Assembly (NCBI GenBank): GCA_003695915.1 | Contig: RFGF01000129.1 | Span: 1 to 51,054 of the forward strand | Reading direction: 5' to 3' | Length of the DNA stretch: 51,054 nucleotides | From: Nitrospirota bacterium | GTDB taxonomy: Bacteria; Nitrospirota; Nitrospiria; Nitrospirales; UBA8639 | Shown: one piece after another, positions 27,929-35,574 of the stretch | Numbering within the stretch: position 1 is the first letter of the stretch | How the letters are laid out: every line of letters begins with the position of its first letter | The notes under the pieces: generated by a model | Database searches by the model: none | What the model was told of the DNA's origin: nothing | Seen by the model: only the letters and a program-made list of their open reading frames with translations | Program-made: the position numbers and the translations under genes

Positions 27929-28720
27929 ATGCGGATAGACATCGCCAAAAAATCGATTTTGGGCTCCTGTGTCTTCATTGTCGCACTCACCTTTTCCTTC
28001 GGACTCGGCTTTTCTTGGGCTGCTGAACCTTATTTTGAAGACGGCTATCTCGGACTCACTCAACAAGATTTACGAGCCAAACTGGGGAAGCCGATGGCCG
28101 TTCGCGCCAGAAAGGCAGCGCTGCGCGTTTTCGGCTATTATTCGCTAAAAGACTGGGAACGCTATTTCAAAAAGCTCATGTCCCCCGAAAATGGGGAAGA
28201 TGTCTATGTCTTTAACCGCAACGGCATTCAAGTTCGTTATGCCTTCGTTTATCAGCCTGACCGCAACGAACACAAGGATTTTCCTACATTATATGTCAAG
28301 CGCGTCGAGGTTGAATTTACACCGGCGGTACCGCTCAAGCAAATCCCAGATTTAGTGCCGGAATTTGATCCGCCGACCGATCCAGCCGCCCTGGCGTTTC
28401 GATCTAATTTGTGGGTGCTGCTTTTCAAGGGCCCTCCCTCGCCTCGAGCACGATTCATCGTAACAGAACGCGGGAAAGAGTCGTTTGACTGGACCTTGGC
28501 TTATCAAATGTATGCCATTCAAGGCCTTCCGGATTTTCTTACGCTCGATGCGCTTATCGATCGGCTGGAGATTTCCACTCAAAGCATCGGAGTCGTGAAG
28601 ACACGACAACGCCATACGCATGAGCCGATTATGAATCCGTTTTCTGCGGAATTCGCTAATCGCCCTCGTCCGGCAGCGCCGCAACCCAAACCGATTCCTC
28701 GACCACAGTACGCAGAGTAG
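27929..28720 (+). CDS. Exported protein of unknown function
   Basis: A 263-aa protein with a Sec-type signal peptide (SILGSCVFIVALTFSFGLGFSWA, cut before AEPYF). The mature sequence has alternating strands (VYVFNRNGIQVRYAFVYQ, TLYVKRVEVEFTPA) and an N-terminal GLTQQDLRAKLGKP segment like the BamE/SmpA helix-turn found in other small envelope proteins. The last 25 residues are Pro/Arg-rich. A GAGGAG site precedes the ATG. I see no named domain. It sits divergently from metH. Confidence 0.82.
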   Translation: MRIDIAKKSILGSCVFIVALTFSFGLGFSWAAEPYFEDGYLGLTQQDLRAKLGKPMAVRARKAALRVFGYYSLKDWERYFKKLMSPENGEDVYVFNRNGIQVRYAFVYQPDRNEHKDFPTLYVKRVEVEFTPAVPLKQIPDLVPEFDPPTDPAALAFRSNLWVLLFKGPPSPRARFIVTERGKESFDWTLAYQMYAIQGLPDFLTLDALIDRLEISTQSIGVVKTRQRHTHEPIMNPFSAEFANRPRPAAPQPKPIPRPQYAE

Positions 28721-28737
28721 CCTCTTGTTCAAGAGCG

Positions 28738-29106
28738 TCAGGAGGCACCATGCGGATCATATCGGATATCGGATTCGCTGCTCAAAGAAAGATACGGCTC
28801 GCCCCACTGATTGGGACTTTCTAAACTCCATTCTTCGGTCAGCGATTCGGGTTTCAACCGCAATCCCCAGTTTCCCCCGTACACTAAATAAGCGATTCCT
28901 GCGCCTGAATCTTCAATCGGTTGAACCATCGCCGGACAAAGCGGATGAACAGGATCTTCGCACCAACCTACGATTTCGCACCATTCACCGTGCGCGATAC
29001 GGTCATAGCTTCGAACATGGGTGATAGGGCGAGCAGGGCCGAGGGCCTTGAATCGGAGAAAGACGGAACTAGTGCAATTTGGGTTGCTTTCGACTTCGAT
29101 AAACAT
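28738..29106 (-). CDS. Hypothetical protein (122 aa)
   Basis: Starts at ATG 29106 with a GAGAGG site at a good distance (open frame to 29151). The protein is soluble, with a beta-strand-rich pattern (MFIEVESNP, SVFLRFKALGPARP, GEWCEIVGWCEDP) and several Trp and Cys residues. It is convergent with the 27929 gene. No family recognised. The composition and ribosome-binding site favour a real gene. Confidence 0.65.
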   Translation of the reverse strand: MFIEVESNPNCTSSVFLRFKALGPARPITHVRSYDRIAHGEWCEIVGWCEDPVHPLCPAMVQPIEDSGAGIAYLVYGGNWGLRLKPESLTEEWSLESPNQWGEPYLSLSSESDIRYDPHGAS

Positions 29107-29164
29107 GCACAACCTCTCTGTTCTTGACCGGCTTTTTATCCGCTGATACACTCATTTCTCAGCG

Positions 29165-29626
29165 ATGTTACCACAATCTGAATCATCCCCGTCTCCCTCT
29201 CCTGTATCTATTGCCACCAATACGTCTGCTTCCGACTCCGTTGAGTCGCATTCTCCTTCACCTATTCCTGCTCATCTCTCTTCATCCAAAGCTCTGCCAT
29301 TTATGTGCCGTCGGCCAGTGCGCCTGACGATGTTTATCATACTGGCGGCATTTGTCCTGTGGACACTGGCATGGGGAATTGTTCCCCGTTTGTTGGATCC
29401 TACGTTCGAACGACATATGAAAAACAAAGAAGTCATGGTAGGAATGACGAGAGAGCAGGTACTGGAAACGTGGGGATCGCCGTATCAAATGAATGTCAGC
29501 TATACATCAAAGGGCATTCGCCGAGAAGAGTGGATTTATGAGGATTGGAAAGACGCCGGAACAGTTTCGCATCGCTATTTGTATTTTGAAGAAGGCAAGT
29601 TAGTCGGTGGTTGGTATTATGAATAA
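29165..29626 (+). CDS. Membrane-anchored BamE/SmpA-like small protein
   Basis: A 153-aa protein. After a low-complexity Ser/Pro-rich N-terminus there is one membrane helix (LTMFIILAAFVLWTLAW) and then a BamE-like domain of about 60 residues: VMVGMTREQVLETWGSPYQ (the helix-turn motif) followed by strands GIRREEWIYEDW and YLYFEEGKLVGGWYY. Such domains pack on outer-membrane assembly or other envelope complexes. The start could instead be near 29303 (MCRRPVRL), which drops the Ser/Pro region. The family assignment rests on the GMTREQV-LE-x-G-P pattern and is moderate. Confidence 0.68.
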   Translation: MLPQSESSPSPSPVSIATNTSASDSVESHSPSPIPAHLSSSKALPFMCRRPVRLTMFIILAAFVLWTLAWGIVPRLLDPTFERHMKNKEVMVGMTREQVLETWGSPYQMNVSYTSKGIRREEWIYEDWKDAGTVSHRYLYFEEGKLVGGWYYE

Positions 29627-29635
29627 TCCCCTTTT

Positions 29636-29875
29636 TCATCCTGCCCATTTTTCAGTTTCTTCCCGCGGATCCTTCAAGCGACTCAGCAAGATTCGTGTGC
29701 GTTCGGCATCTGATTGCTGAACCATAATTATACGCCGGTTCATCGCAATTGCCGGTCCTGGATACAAGCTCCCAAAATGTTCGTTGTGAACGAAATATGC
29801 GATGCCGTTGGCTTCCAACAAGCTTTTGATCACCGAAAGTTCGCCTTCATCATAACATTCAAAAATTTGTTCCAT
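29636..29875 (-). CDS. DUF2007-like small protein
   Basis: A 79-aa protein from ATG 29875 preceded by GGTGGG. The sequence MEQIFECYDEGELSVIKSLLEANGIAYFV is the hallmark of the DUF2007 (putative signal-transducing) family: a Glu-Ala-x-x-v/i-KSLLEsnGI core followed by a strand ending near RRIIMVQQSDAERTRILL. Family members are small ferredoxin-fold proteins of unknown function. A GTG/ATG a few codons earlier (29887) is less well placed. Confidence 0.82.
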   Translation of the reverse strand: MEQIFECYDEGELSVIKSLLEANGIAYFVHNEHFGSLYPGPAIAMNRRIIMVQQSDAERTRILLSRLKDPREETEKWAG

Positions 29876-29941
29876 CGTTCCCACCATTCCTAACTATCCT
29901 AACTAGCTCGGAAACACGGGGCCTCTCCGATTGGCCAAGAT

Positions 29942-30226
29942 TCAGGGAGTTTCAGTAATCTGAGACCGACGCTCTTTTCCCGGACCTCCCGAAATCGTCA
30001 AAACCCGCTTCCATTCACGAATCTGATAGACCGCCCAAGCATTTGGCTTTCCCCGATAAAAGGCGTTAGGATCTTCCCCTTTGGCAGTCAGATAGGTAGG
30101 TTCCGTAAAACCTTGATCGAGCACATATTCCATCAGATTCTCCGTGGTAACCCCTGTTCCTCGAAGAGATATATCGGATAAGAATCGAAGAATTTCGTCC
30201 GGATCGCCTAAACTGATCGGTTCCAT
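29942..30226 (-). CDS. Hypothetical protein (94 aa)
   Basis: Starts at ATG 30226 after GGAGGATCAG. Helical N-terminus (DPDEILRFLSDISLRGTGV) and charged C-terminus (GGPGKERRSQ); no membrane segment and no named domain. It lies 55 bp upstream of the DUF2007 gene on the same strand and may be co-transcribed with it. Confidence 0.6.
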   Translation of the reverse strand: MEPISLGDPDEILRFLSDISLRGTGVTTENLMEYVLDQGFTEPTYLTAKGEDPNAFYRGKPNAWAVYQIREWKRVLTISGGPGKERRSQITETP

Positions 30227-30371
30227 TGTTTACTGATCCTCCATACTTTATGGTATTCTATGAATGATATGCGAGAAAGGCAAATGATCTCGACTTGGTG
30301 TACTGAAAAAACCGATCGTTTTGCAATCGCCGTAATCATCCCGTTTCGTTAGTCCTCGATCCCGTATCTCC

Positions 30372-31151
30372 ATGAACTTTCCGCTTCAGCATGTCCTGCT
30401 TATGAGAAAGCTCTCGCCAGATCAGTTCAGGGACAAACTCTTCGACGTTCTCCGTCGCAAACAACATTGGACGATCTCTCATTTTAACGGGCCTTCCGCC
30501 ACCAGAGCTCAACTGAATATCCGGTATCACCAGGAATATGCTGTATACATTCGTGATTTTTCCGTTCTGCTCGCTCATGTCATTGCGAAAAATCCTCCGT
30601 GGAAAATTCGACGGCATTTGGCGACAACGATCTATGAAGAAGAGACAGGCGGATTATCGCTGGGAAGCCCTCACCAAGAATTGTTCCTGCAAATGATGAG
30701 CGGTCTGGGCTTCGATCGGGCAAGCTTTCGGGACGTGGAATTGTTAGGCAATAGCCGGGTGTATCGGGAGTGGTTGGACCATATTTGCCAAACCGAAGAT
30801 TGGCTCATCGGTGCTTCGGTCCTCACGATTTTTGTCGAAGGGACGATTCATGATCCCGACGATGTTCAATATCTTCGTACTCGAAAATCGACTGCAGAAA
30901 TTGAAGATCTCATCCAAAAACATCCACTGGTCTTGTATCATGGCCTTTCTCCTGATCACATGAATTTCATCCGTGTCCAGGAAATGATCGAACCGGCCAA
31001 TCGGAAGGCTGCTTACGATATGATCATCGAATATGCCACCGATTCCCACCAACAGCAACACATTCTTCAAATACTCGAAGAAGCCTTGAAACTCTGGTTG
31101 CGCTATCAAGACGGCATTGCTCGAGCATGCGGTCTTCATCGAAATCCGTAG
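30372..31151 (+). CDS. Heme-oxygenase-like di-iron protein (CADD/TenA/PqqC superfamily)
   Basis: A 259-aa alpha-helical protein. Its N-terminal half matches the 'iron-containing redox enzyme' pattern: LSPDQFRDKLFD, then YHQEYAVYIRDFSVLLAHVI, IYEEETGGLSLGSPHQELF (Glu and His metal-ligand candidates, about residues 89-101), FVEGTIHDPDD (Glu near 156) and YHGLSPDHMNFIR (His/Asp near 190-196). The family includes CADD of Chlamydia, which builds p-aminobenzoate from its own Tyr, and PqqC/TenA. No PqqA, thiamine or folate gene adjoins it, so the function stays open. ATG 30402 is a second possible start. Metal ligands are inferred from pattern, not alignment. Confidence 0.65.
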   Translation: MNFPLQHVLLMRKLSPDQFRDKLFDVLRRKQHWTISHFNGPSATRAQLNIRYHQEYAVYIRDFSVLLAHVIAKNPPWKIRRHLATTIYEEETGGLSLGSPHQELFLQMMSGLGFDRASFRDVELLGNSRVYREWLDHICQTEDWLIGASVLTIFVEGTIHDPDDVQYLRTRKSTAEIEDLIQKHPLVLYHGLSPDHMNFIRVQEMIEPANRKAAYDMIIEYATDSHQQQHILQILEEALKLWLRYQDGIARACGLHRNP

Positions 31152-31201
31152 CTATGCAAGTGTGAGAAAGGATACGCCCTGAGGTAGCAGCTGTTACCGT
31201 T

Positions 31202-31606
31202 TTATCTGGCCAGCAAATAATGAAGAGCGGTATCAGAGAGAATTCCCAACCAGGCAACGAGATTTAACCCGGTCAATAGGCGATGCTTCCCCCATACCCT
31301 GAACAATGCCAGGGCAATAAAGACTTGGGCCAATATCGAGAACGGGCGATGAATGTTGACGGGAAGCCCTCCGCTTTCGCTCGCAATAGCCGTGACCGCT
31401 GCGAGCAGATACGCCAGAAGCGCGCCGGCCTGGATCCATCGTACCGGAGATTCTCGAGGAAAGCGCATCCCCAATACCAATGCCCACGTCAAACACATGA
31501 CGACCACGAGTAAGAGGAGGGGGAAAAGAGGCCAAAGGGTTTTTGCACTAAATATCACGGGTGGTCGCCCACCATTCGAGGGGAAACGATTCGCATTACC
31601 TGCCAT
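31202..31606 (-). CDS. Hypothetical membrane protein (four TM segments)
   Basis: A 134-aa protein with four hydrophobic stretches (TLWPLFPLLLLVVVMCLTW, IQAGALLAYLLAAVTAIA, ILAQVFIALALFRVW and LTGLNLVAWLGILSDTALHYL). There are no conserved polar motifs in the membrane parts that I can identify. It is convergent with the di-iron protein gene. Function unknown. Confidence 0.65.
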   Translation of the reverse strand: MAGNANRFPSNGGRPPVIFSAKTLWPLFPLLLLVVVMCLTWALVLGMRFPRESPVRWIQAGALLAYLLAAVTAIASESGGLPVNIHRPFSILAQVFIALALFRVWGKHRLLTGLNLVAWLGILSDTALHYLLAR

Positions 31607-31848
31607 CTTACGAAAAGACGGCGAACTCTACTGCACAACAGCAGAAGCGTCAAGATGAGCCTCGATGAGTTGGTCCCCATGGTCGCTTTCCTAAATCCAT
31701 TCGAAATCTGCTTGTCCGATATCGTGAAACGGAAGCAATGGTTTAACTCCTACTCACCAATAATTATAGATAGGAAACTCTCCCACAATACGTATATTCT
31801 GCCACTTAGGCGAACCCCACTATACTCCAACTCTTTTCACATTTAGCA

Positions 31849-32793
31849 ATGCAACATGGAAGCCTGAACAGAAGATTTCCACTCAGTGACCCAAGATCAT
31901 TTCCCATTTTGGGAACAATCATTATCGCATTCGCCTTGGGTACAAGCTGCAACTGGACTCCTCGTGTTGAAACCGTCCTCCATCAATCGCCCGAAGGTAC
32001 TGTTTCTTTTCGTACCATTTCGGACCCTGCCTTCCAGGCCGATCACCCCGTCGATCTTTCACCGGCCCTTATCGAAAAAGTGTTGCGGGGAATTTCTGTT
32101 CAAAAAGAACCTCGACTCCTTCAGCGCCTGTTATCGGGAAGACGAGACCCCATTCCGGTCTTTTCTCCGAAACAAGTAGCCTTCTTAGCTCCGCTGATCG
32201 CCGATGCCCTATCTAAAGCGACGCCGGAAGAGGAAATCTTCTTTGACTTGGATGGGCGGGAAGAGCATGGAGCTCATATTGAAGGCACAGTCCTCGTTCG
32301 GCAACCAGCCATCATTCTCCGATGGAAAATACCCCTGTCTTCGGGAAAGCCGTCACACATCACCAAAAACACTGTCCCATCGACAACGCTCGCAACTACA
32401 ATTCAGTTTTCTCCGAGAGAAGCCCTCATGGAAAGCACGAGACTCCCAGCGCCAGACTTTCTCTCTGAATCTGAGTATCAGACGTTGGTCATCAATTACA
32501 AAGCGCTAGACCGTTCTCGGGCGGATGAACAACCCCGATCGGCCGATCACGAGAGAATAGCCCCTACCCTACATGGTCAGGCTCAAAACGAGCCACTCGG
32601 CTCATCATCCACCGAGTCTTTTAAAAAGCCATCCAGGATCAAGAAGCCTCCGTCTTTTGAACAACAGGAGACAGACAGAACAAATCGACAGGATGTCACT
32701 GTTGAAAAGTTACGAGCCGAAATCGAAGCGCTTAAGCGAGCATTGGCCGAACAGCGAGCTGTCTTGGAGCAACTGACGGGCTCGGAACCTTAG
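31849..32793 (+). CDS. Lipoprotein of unknown function with C-terminal coiled coil
   Basis: A 314-aa protein with a signal region ending in a lipobox (FALGTSC). The mature part has a beta-rich domain (about 45-190, FFDLDGREEHGAHIEGTVLVRQP and IILRWKIPL), a disordered Ser/Pro/Arg linker and a C-terminal heptad-like coiled coil (VEKLRAEIEALKRALAEQRAVLEQL). No family recognised. The start at 31849 has no strong ribosome-binding site. The 240 bp upstream contain no gene. Confidence 0.72.
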   Translation: MQHGSLNRRFPLSDPRSFPILGTIIIAFALGTSCNWTPRVETVLHQSPEGTVSFRTISDPAFQADHPVDLSPALIEKVLRGISVQKEPRLLQRLLSGRRDPIPVFSPKQVAFLAPLIADALSKATPEEEIFFDLDGREEHGAHIEGTVLVRQPAIILRWKIPLSSGKPSHITKNTVPSTTLATTIQFSPREALMESTRLPAPDFLSESEYQTLVINYKALDRSRADEQPRSADHERIAPTLHGQAQNEPLGSSSTESFKKPSRIKKPPSFEQQETDRTNRQDVTVEKLRAEIEALKRALAEQRAVLEQLTGSEP

Positions 32794-32806
32794 CGTGACG
32801 CGCATC

Positions 32807-33520
32807 TTATCCCACATCGATCAATACGGGATTCCCGATAACATCTTCTTGCGGCAAAGGGTCCTGAAACATCATCCGTTGGTAACAGGCATAGGTCACG
32901 TAGGTATCTTGCAAGCAATACTCGGCAATCGCTTTCCCTTCGCCTGCAGCCCACATTTCCGCAACTTGTTTCCCGCTTCCGGACTTCGTAGCCACGTTCA
33001 GCGTTCTGGCCAAGACATCGAGTTTCACCCATCCCCTCGCATCCCAATTGCTCCAAACCGCCATCGTATCGTACACGGGATCGGTTCGAAAGCGCGCCAA
33101 ATTGATGTCAATCGTTGGTTTTACCTGGTGAATGATCGACCGTTTTTTAAGGAAAGGGAGATCAAACGCCAGCCCATTGTGAGTAATGAACAGAGAAGGC
33201 CGAATATCACCCATGCGTGCCCAGAATTGCCGGAGCAACTCGGGTTCGTTTTGGCCATACCACGAGATGGCCCCATGCGGGGTCATCGATTCTGTAAAAA
33301 TCAGCAGCCCGATACAGACGATTCTGCTAAATGTCGCATCAAATGCCGACCGTTCATACAAATCGTCCTCGCGTTTGACCCGCTCCTGAAAATCCGCATG
33401 CTCAAACAAATCCGAAGGCACTTCGCTCGAACTCGCCTCCCGGAGAGATTCGATGCCCATCAGCCGAGCCCACTCCTTCCGTGGAGCCTGCACTGTTTCG
33501 ATGTCGAGCACAACTTTCAT
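32807..33520 (-). CDS. DEDDy-type 3'-5' exonuclease (PolB exo domain-like)
   Basis: A 237-aa exonuclease-fold protein. ATG 33520 follows AAAAGGGA and puts the first catalytic motif at the very N-terminus (VVLDIETV, Exo I). Exo II is FITHNGLAFDLPFL and Exo III is IAEYCLQDTYVTY, together giving the DEDDy pattern of DnaQ-like/PolB 3'-5' exonucleases (PF10108 type). Standalone proteins of this type are thought to process DNA or RNA 3' ends. It lies 10 bp after the GNAT gene, at the end of the mutY-mutT operon, so a link to DNA repair is plausible. Confidence 0.87.
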   Translation of the reverse strand: MKVVLDIETVQAPRKEWARLMGIESLREASSSEVPSDLFEHADFQERVKREDDLYERSAFDATFSRIVCIGLLIFTESMTPHGAISWYGQNEPELLRQFWARMGDIRPSLFITHNGLAFDLPFLKKRSIIHQVKPTIDINLARFRTDPVYDTMAVWSNWDARGWVKLDVLARTLNVATKSGSGKQVAEMWAAGEGKAIAEYCLQDTYVTYACYQRMMFQDPLPQEDVIGNPVLIDVG

Positions 33521-33530
33521 CGATTCCCTT

Positions 33531-34088
33531 TTACGGACACCCGGGGTCGGCAATCAATGAGCGATACATCATGATCGCATCCTGGCACGTGCCATCGTCG
33601 TTGACAATGGCCTGAGGAATGACACCCACGGTCACAAAGCCCAATTTTTCCCACAGAGCGCGAGCGATGTGATTTTGTGAAAAGACCAAATTAAAAATCA
33701 CGCCCCGATATCCCATATCGCGAGCATGTCGAAGCATCAAAGCCCCGAGCAACCAGCCCAGTCCCTTCCTTCGCCAGTGCGGCGCAACCATGAATCCGGC
33801 ATTGGCCACGAAGCGCGCTCGGCCGGGCCAGTTCGGTTTAAGATAGAACCCACCGAGCAATTCCGTGTTCGCCTCGGTCTCATCCAAGAAGGCACCAATC
33901 GTTGTTTTCCCCTCGAACCAATAGGCATAGGTTTCTTCCCGTGTCAATGGCCGCTGATGCGGATAGGACCATCCCTCTTGCACAATCAGGCCATACAAAG
34001 CTTGAAAGGCCGGTACATCCGCCTCGGTCGCTTGCGTTATGACAACAGGTGTTCCATCTTTTAAGCGGGCCTGAACGGGAAACTGCAT
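33531..34088 (-). CDS. GNAT-family N-acetyltransferase
   Basis: A 185-aa acetyltransferase with acetyl-CoA-binding motif A (GFMVAPHWRRKGLGWLLGALMLRHARDMG, about residues 105-135) and the usual final segment NHIARALWEKLGFVTVGVIP. The family transfers acetyl from CoA to amines of proteins, polyamines or small molecules. The frame starts at TTG 34103; ATG 34088 is preferred. It sits between mutT and the exonuclease in an apparent operon. The substrate cannot be read from the sequence. Confidence 0.88.
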   Translation of the reverse strand: MQFPVQARLKDGTPVVITQATEADVPAFQALYGLIVQEGWSYPHQRPLTREETYAYWFEGKTTIGAFLDETEANTELLGGFYLKPNWPGRARFVANAGFMVAPHWRRKGLGWLLGALMLRHARDMGYRGVIFNLVFSQNHIARALWEKLGFVTVGVIPQAIVNDDGTCQDAIMMYRSLIADPGCP

Positions 34089-34156
34089 GAGGTATACCAA
34101 CAACGAGAAGATTATCCAGCAGAAGTCGGAGCTATCGTCGGCTCGAATTCGCTAGC

Positions 34157-34582
34157 TTATTCATGTCCTTGAATGATTTTATCCAAAATAGCAGCGTCAG
34201 CAGGTGGAAATTCATAGAGATGGAAATCATCCGGTCTCACCCATCGCACCGCAGCGCATCCCAACGGTCTCGGTTCGCCTTGAAGTATCGAACAGGAAAA
34301 GAAAAACAGCTCGACTGCTCGATCGAGATACAAATATCGCTGTGTGAACACGAGTTCTGGCACCCCGATCTCTATTCCCAACTCCTCAAGCAACTCACGG
34401 CGTAGACATTGCTCGAGTGATTCGCCTGCTTCCTGTTTACCTCCAGGGAACTCCCATAAACCACCGAGATGGGAATTGCCATGCCGCTGACTGAGCAAAT
34501 ACCGTCCCTCGCGTTGGATGAGTGCCGCAGCCACAGGAATCCATACGTGCTCAGAACCCGTTTGAGAAAAGGGACAGTCCAT
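34157..34582 (-). CDS. mutT: MutT-like NUDIX hydrolase (8-oxo-dGTP pyrophosphohydrolase candidate)
   Basis: A 141-aa NUDIX protein. The complete Nudix box G-x5-E-x7-REUxEExGU is present (GGKQEAGESLEQCLRRELL, then EELGI). The start is VWIPVAAALIQ, typical of MutT, and the C-terminal VRWVRPDDFHLYEFP... fits too. The ATG at 34582 lies 8 bp after the mutY stop; the open frame extends upstream inside mutY to 34708 but is probably not used. MutT sanitises 8-oxo-dGTP in the nucleotide pool, and its place right after a MutY-type gene is the classic GO-system logic. Another NUDIX substrate cannot be excluded. Confidence 0.87.
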   Translation of the reverse strand: MDCPFSQTGSEHVWIPVAAALIQREGRYLLSQRHGNSHLGGLWEFPGGKQEAGESLEQCLRRELLEELGIEIGVPELVFTQRYLYLDRAVELFFFSCSILQGEPRPLGCAAVRWVRPDDFHLYEFPPADAAILDKIIQGHE

Positions 34583-34589
34583 CGAACAT

Positions 34590-35324
34590 TCAGGTCGAAC
34601 GATCAGGATAGGCCCGACAAAGGCTCCGCAGAGGGCAGCGTACACAATAGGGCTTTCGTGCAGTACAGACCATCGCTCCGAAATCCATGAGCGCCTGGTT
34701 GAAATCATACCCTTTTCCCTTAGGAATCAGCGCTTCCGAAAGCGCCCACAGTCTGGATTTGAGCGCCTTCGGCTCACCCTCCCCGTAAAACACTCGGTGC
34801 AAAACCCGCATGACGTTGGTGTCTAAAATCGGTGCATCCTCGTTAAAGGCAAAAGATCGAACCGCCCCTGCCGTGTAACGCCCGATCCCTTTCAACGATA
34901 GCAGTGCATCTGGCTCCTTGGGAATCGTTCCACCATAACGCTCAACAGTTTCACAGGCAATGGAGTGCAGGCGATGGGGACGAATGTTATACCCTAAAGG
35001 GTACCACAGCTCACGGACTTCTTCCGGTTTGGCTGCTGCCAAGTCCTGTACCGTCGGATATTTTTCCAAAAACTCGTGATATTTAGGAATGACTCGATCC
35101 ACCTGCGTCTGCTGGAGCATGACCTCCGACACTAAAATCTTGTACGGATCGGACGTTCGCCGCCAGGGAAGATCCCTTCCATATTTTCGGTACCAGGCGA
35201 GCAACCGGCGTTGAAACCGTCGCTTTATCGTGGGATCAATGGAATCAGTCTGTAGGTCGGATTGGCGGATGCGCTTTGAAGCACGGCTCCGCGAAGAATG
35301 GGATGGTGACCGCTTTCTCGACAT
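34590..35324 (-). CDS. mutY: MutY-like adenine DNA glycosylase lacking the C-terminal NUDIX-like domain
   Basis: A 244-aa HhH-GPD glycosylase with a 4Fe-4S cluster. A basic Ser/Arg-rich N-terminal tail (KRSPSHSSRSRASKR) precedes the catalytic domain: VSEVMLQQTQVDRV with the catalytic Glu, hairpin LKGIGRYTAGAVRSFAF, and Asp in LDTNVMRVL. The cluster loop C-x6-C-x2-C-x5-C is intact (CTARKPYCVRCPLRSLC). Classical MutY is about 350 aa and has a C-terminal domain recognising 8-oxoG; that is missing, and LDTNV replaces the usual LDGNV, as in MIG-type mismatch glycosylases. A/8-oxoG or G-T mismatch activity is therefore uncertain. It is the first gene of the operon with mutT. Confidence 0.85.
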   Translation of the reverse strand: MSRKRSPSHSSRSRASKRIRQSDLQTDSIDPTIKRRFQRRLLAWYRKYGRDLPWRRTSDPYKILVSEVMLQQTQVDRVIPKYHEFLEKYPTVQDLAAAKPEEVRELWYPLGYNIRPHRLHSIACETVERYGGTIPKEPDALLSLKGIGRYTAGAVRSFAFNEDAPILDTNVMRVLHRVFYGEGEPKALKSRLWALSEALIPKGKGYDFNQALMDFGAMVCTARKPYCVRCPLRSLCRAYPDRST

Positions 35325-35574
35325 ATCTTGCGGAGATTGTAAAAGTCCTGGGATATCGCAGGCAATAGCAGCTCAAATCGTCATATCCTTCATCACTTTT
35401 AGATCCGAAACCGTAAATCTCACGGGACTCAGGCCATAACATCGTTTTGCGAATGTTGACGACAAGAGAGAATTACGGCCCCGGAGCATGCACATACTCA
35501 GCGCCGATAATCAATCAAAGACTCGACATTGATTGTGGACAAGAGCGATGGAAAGCATTTTTCGCGAAGCGTGC

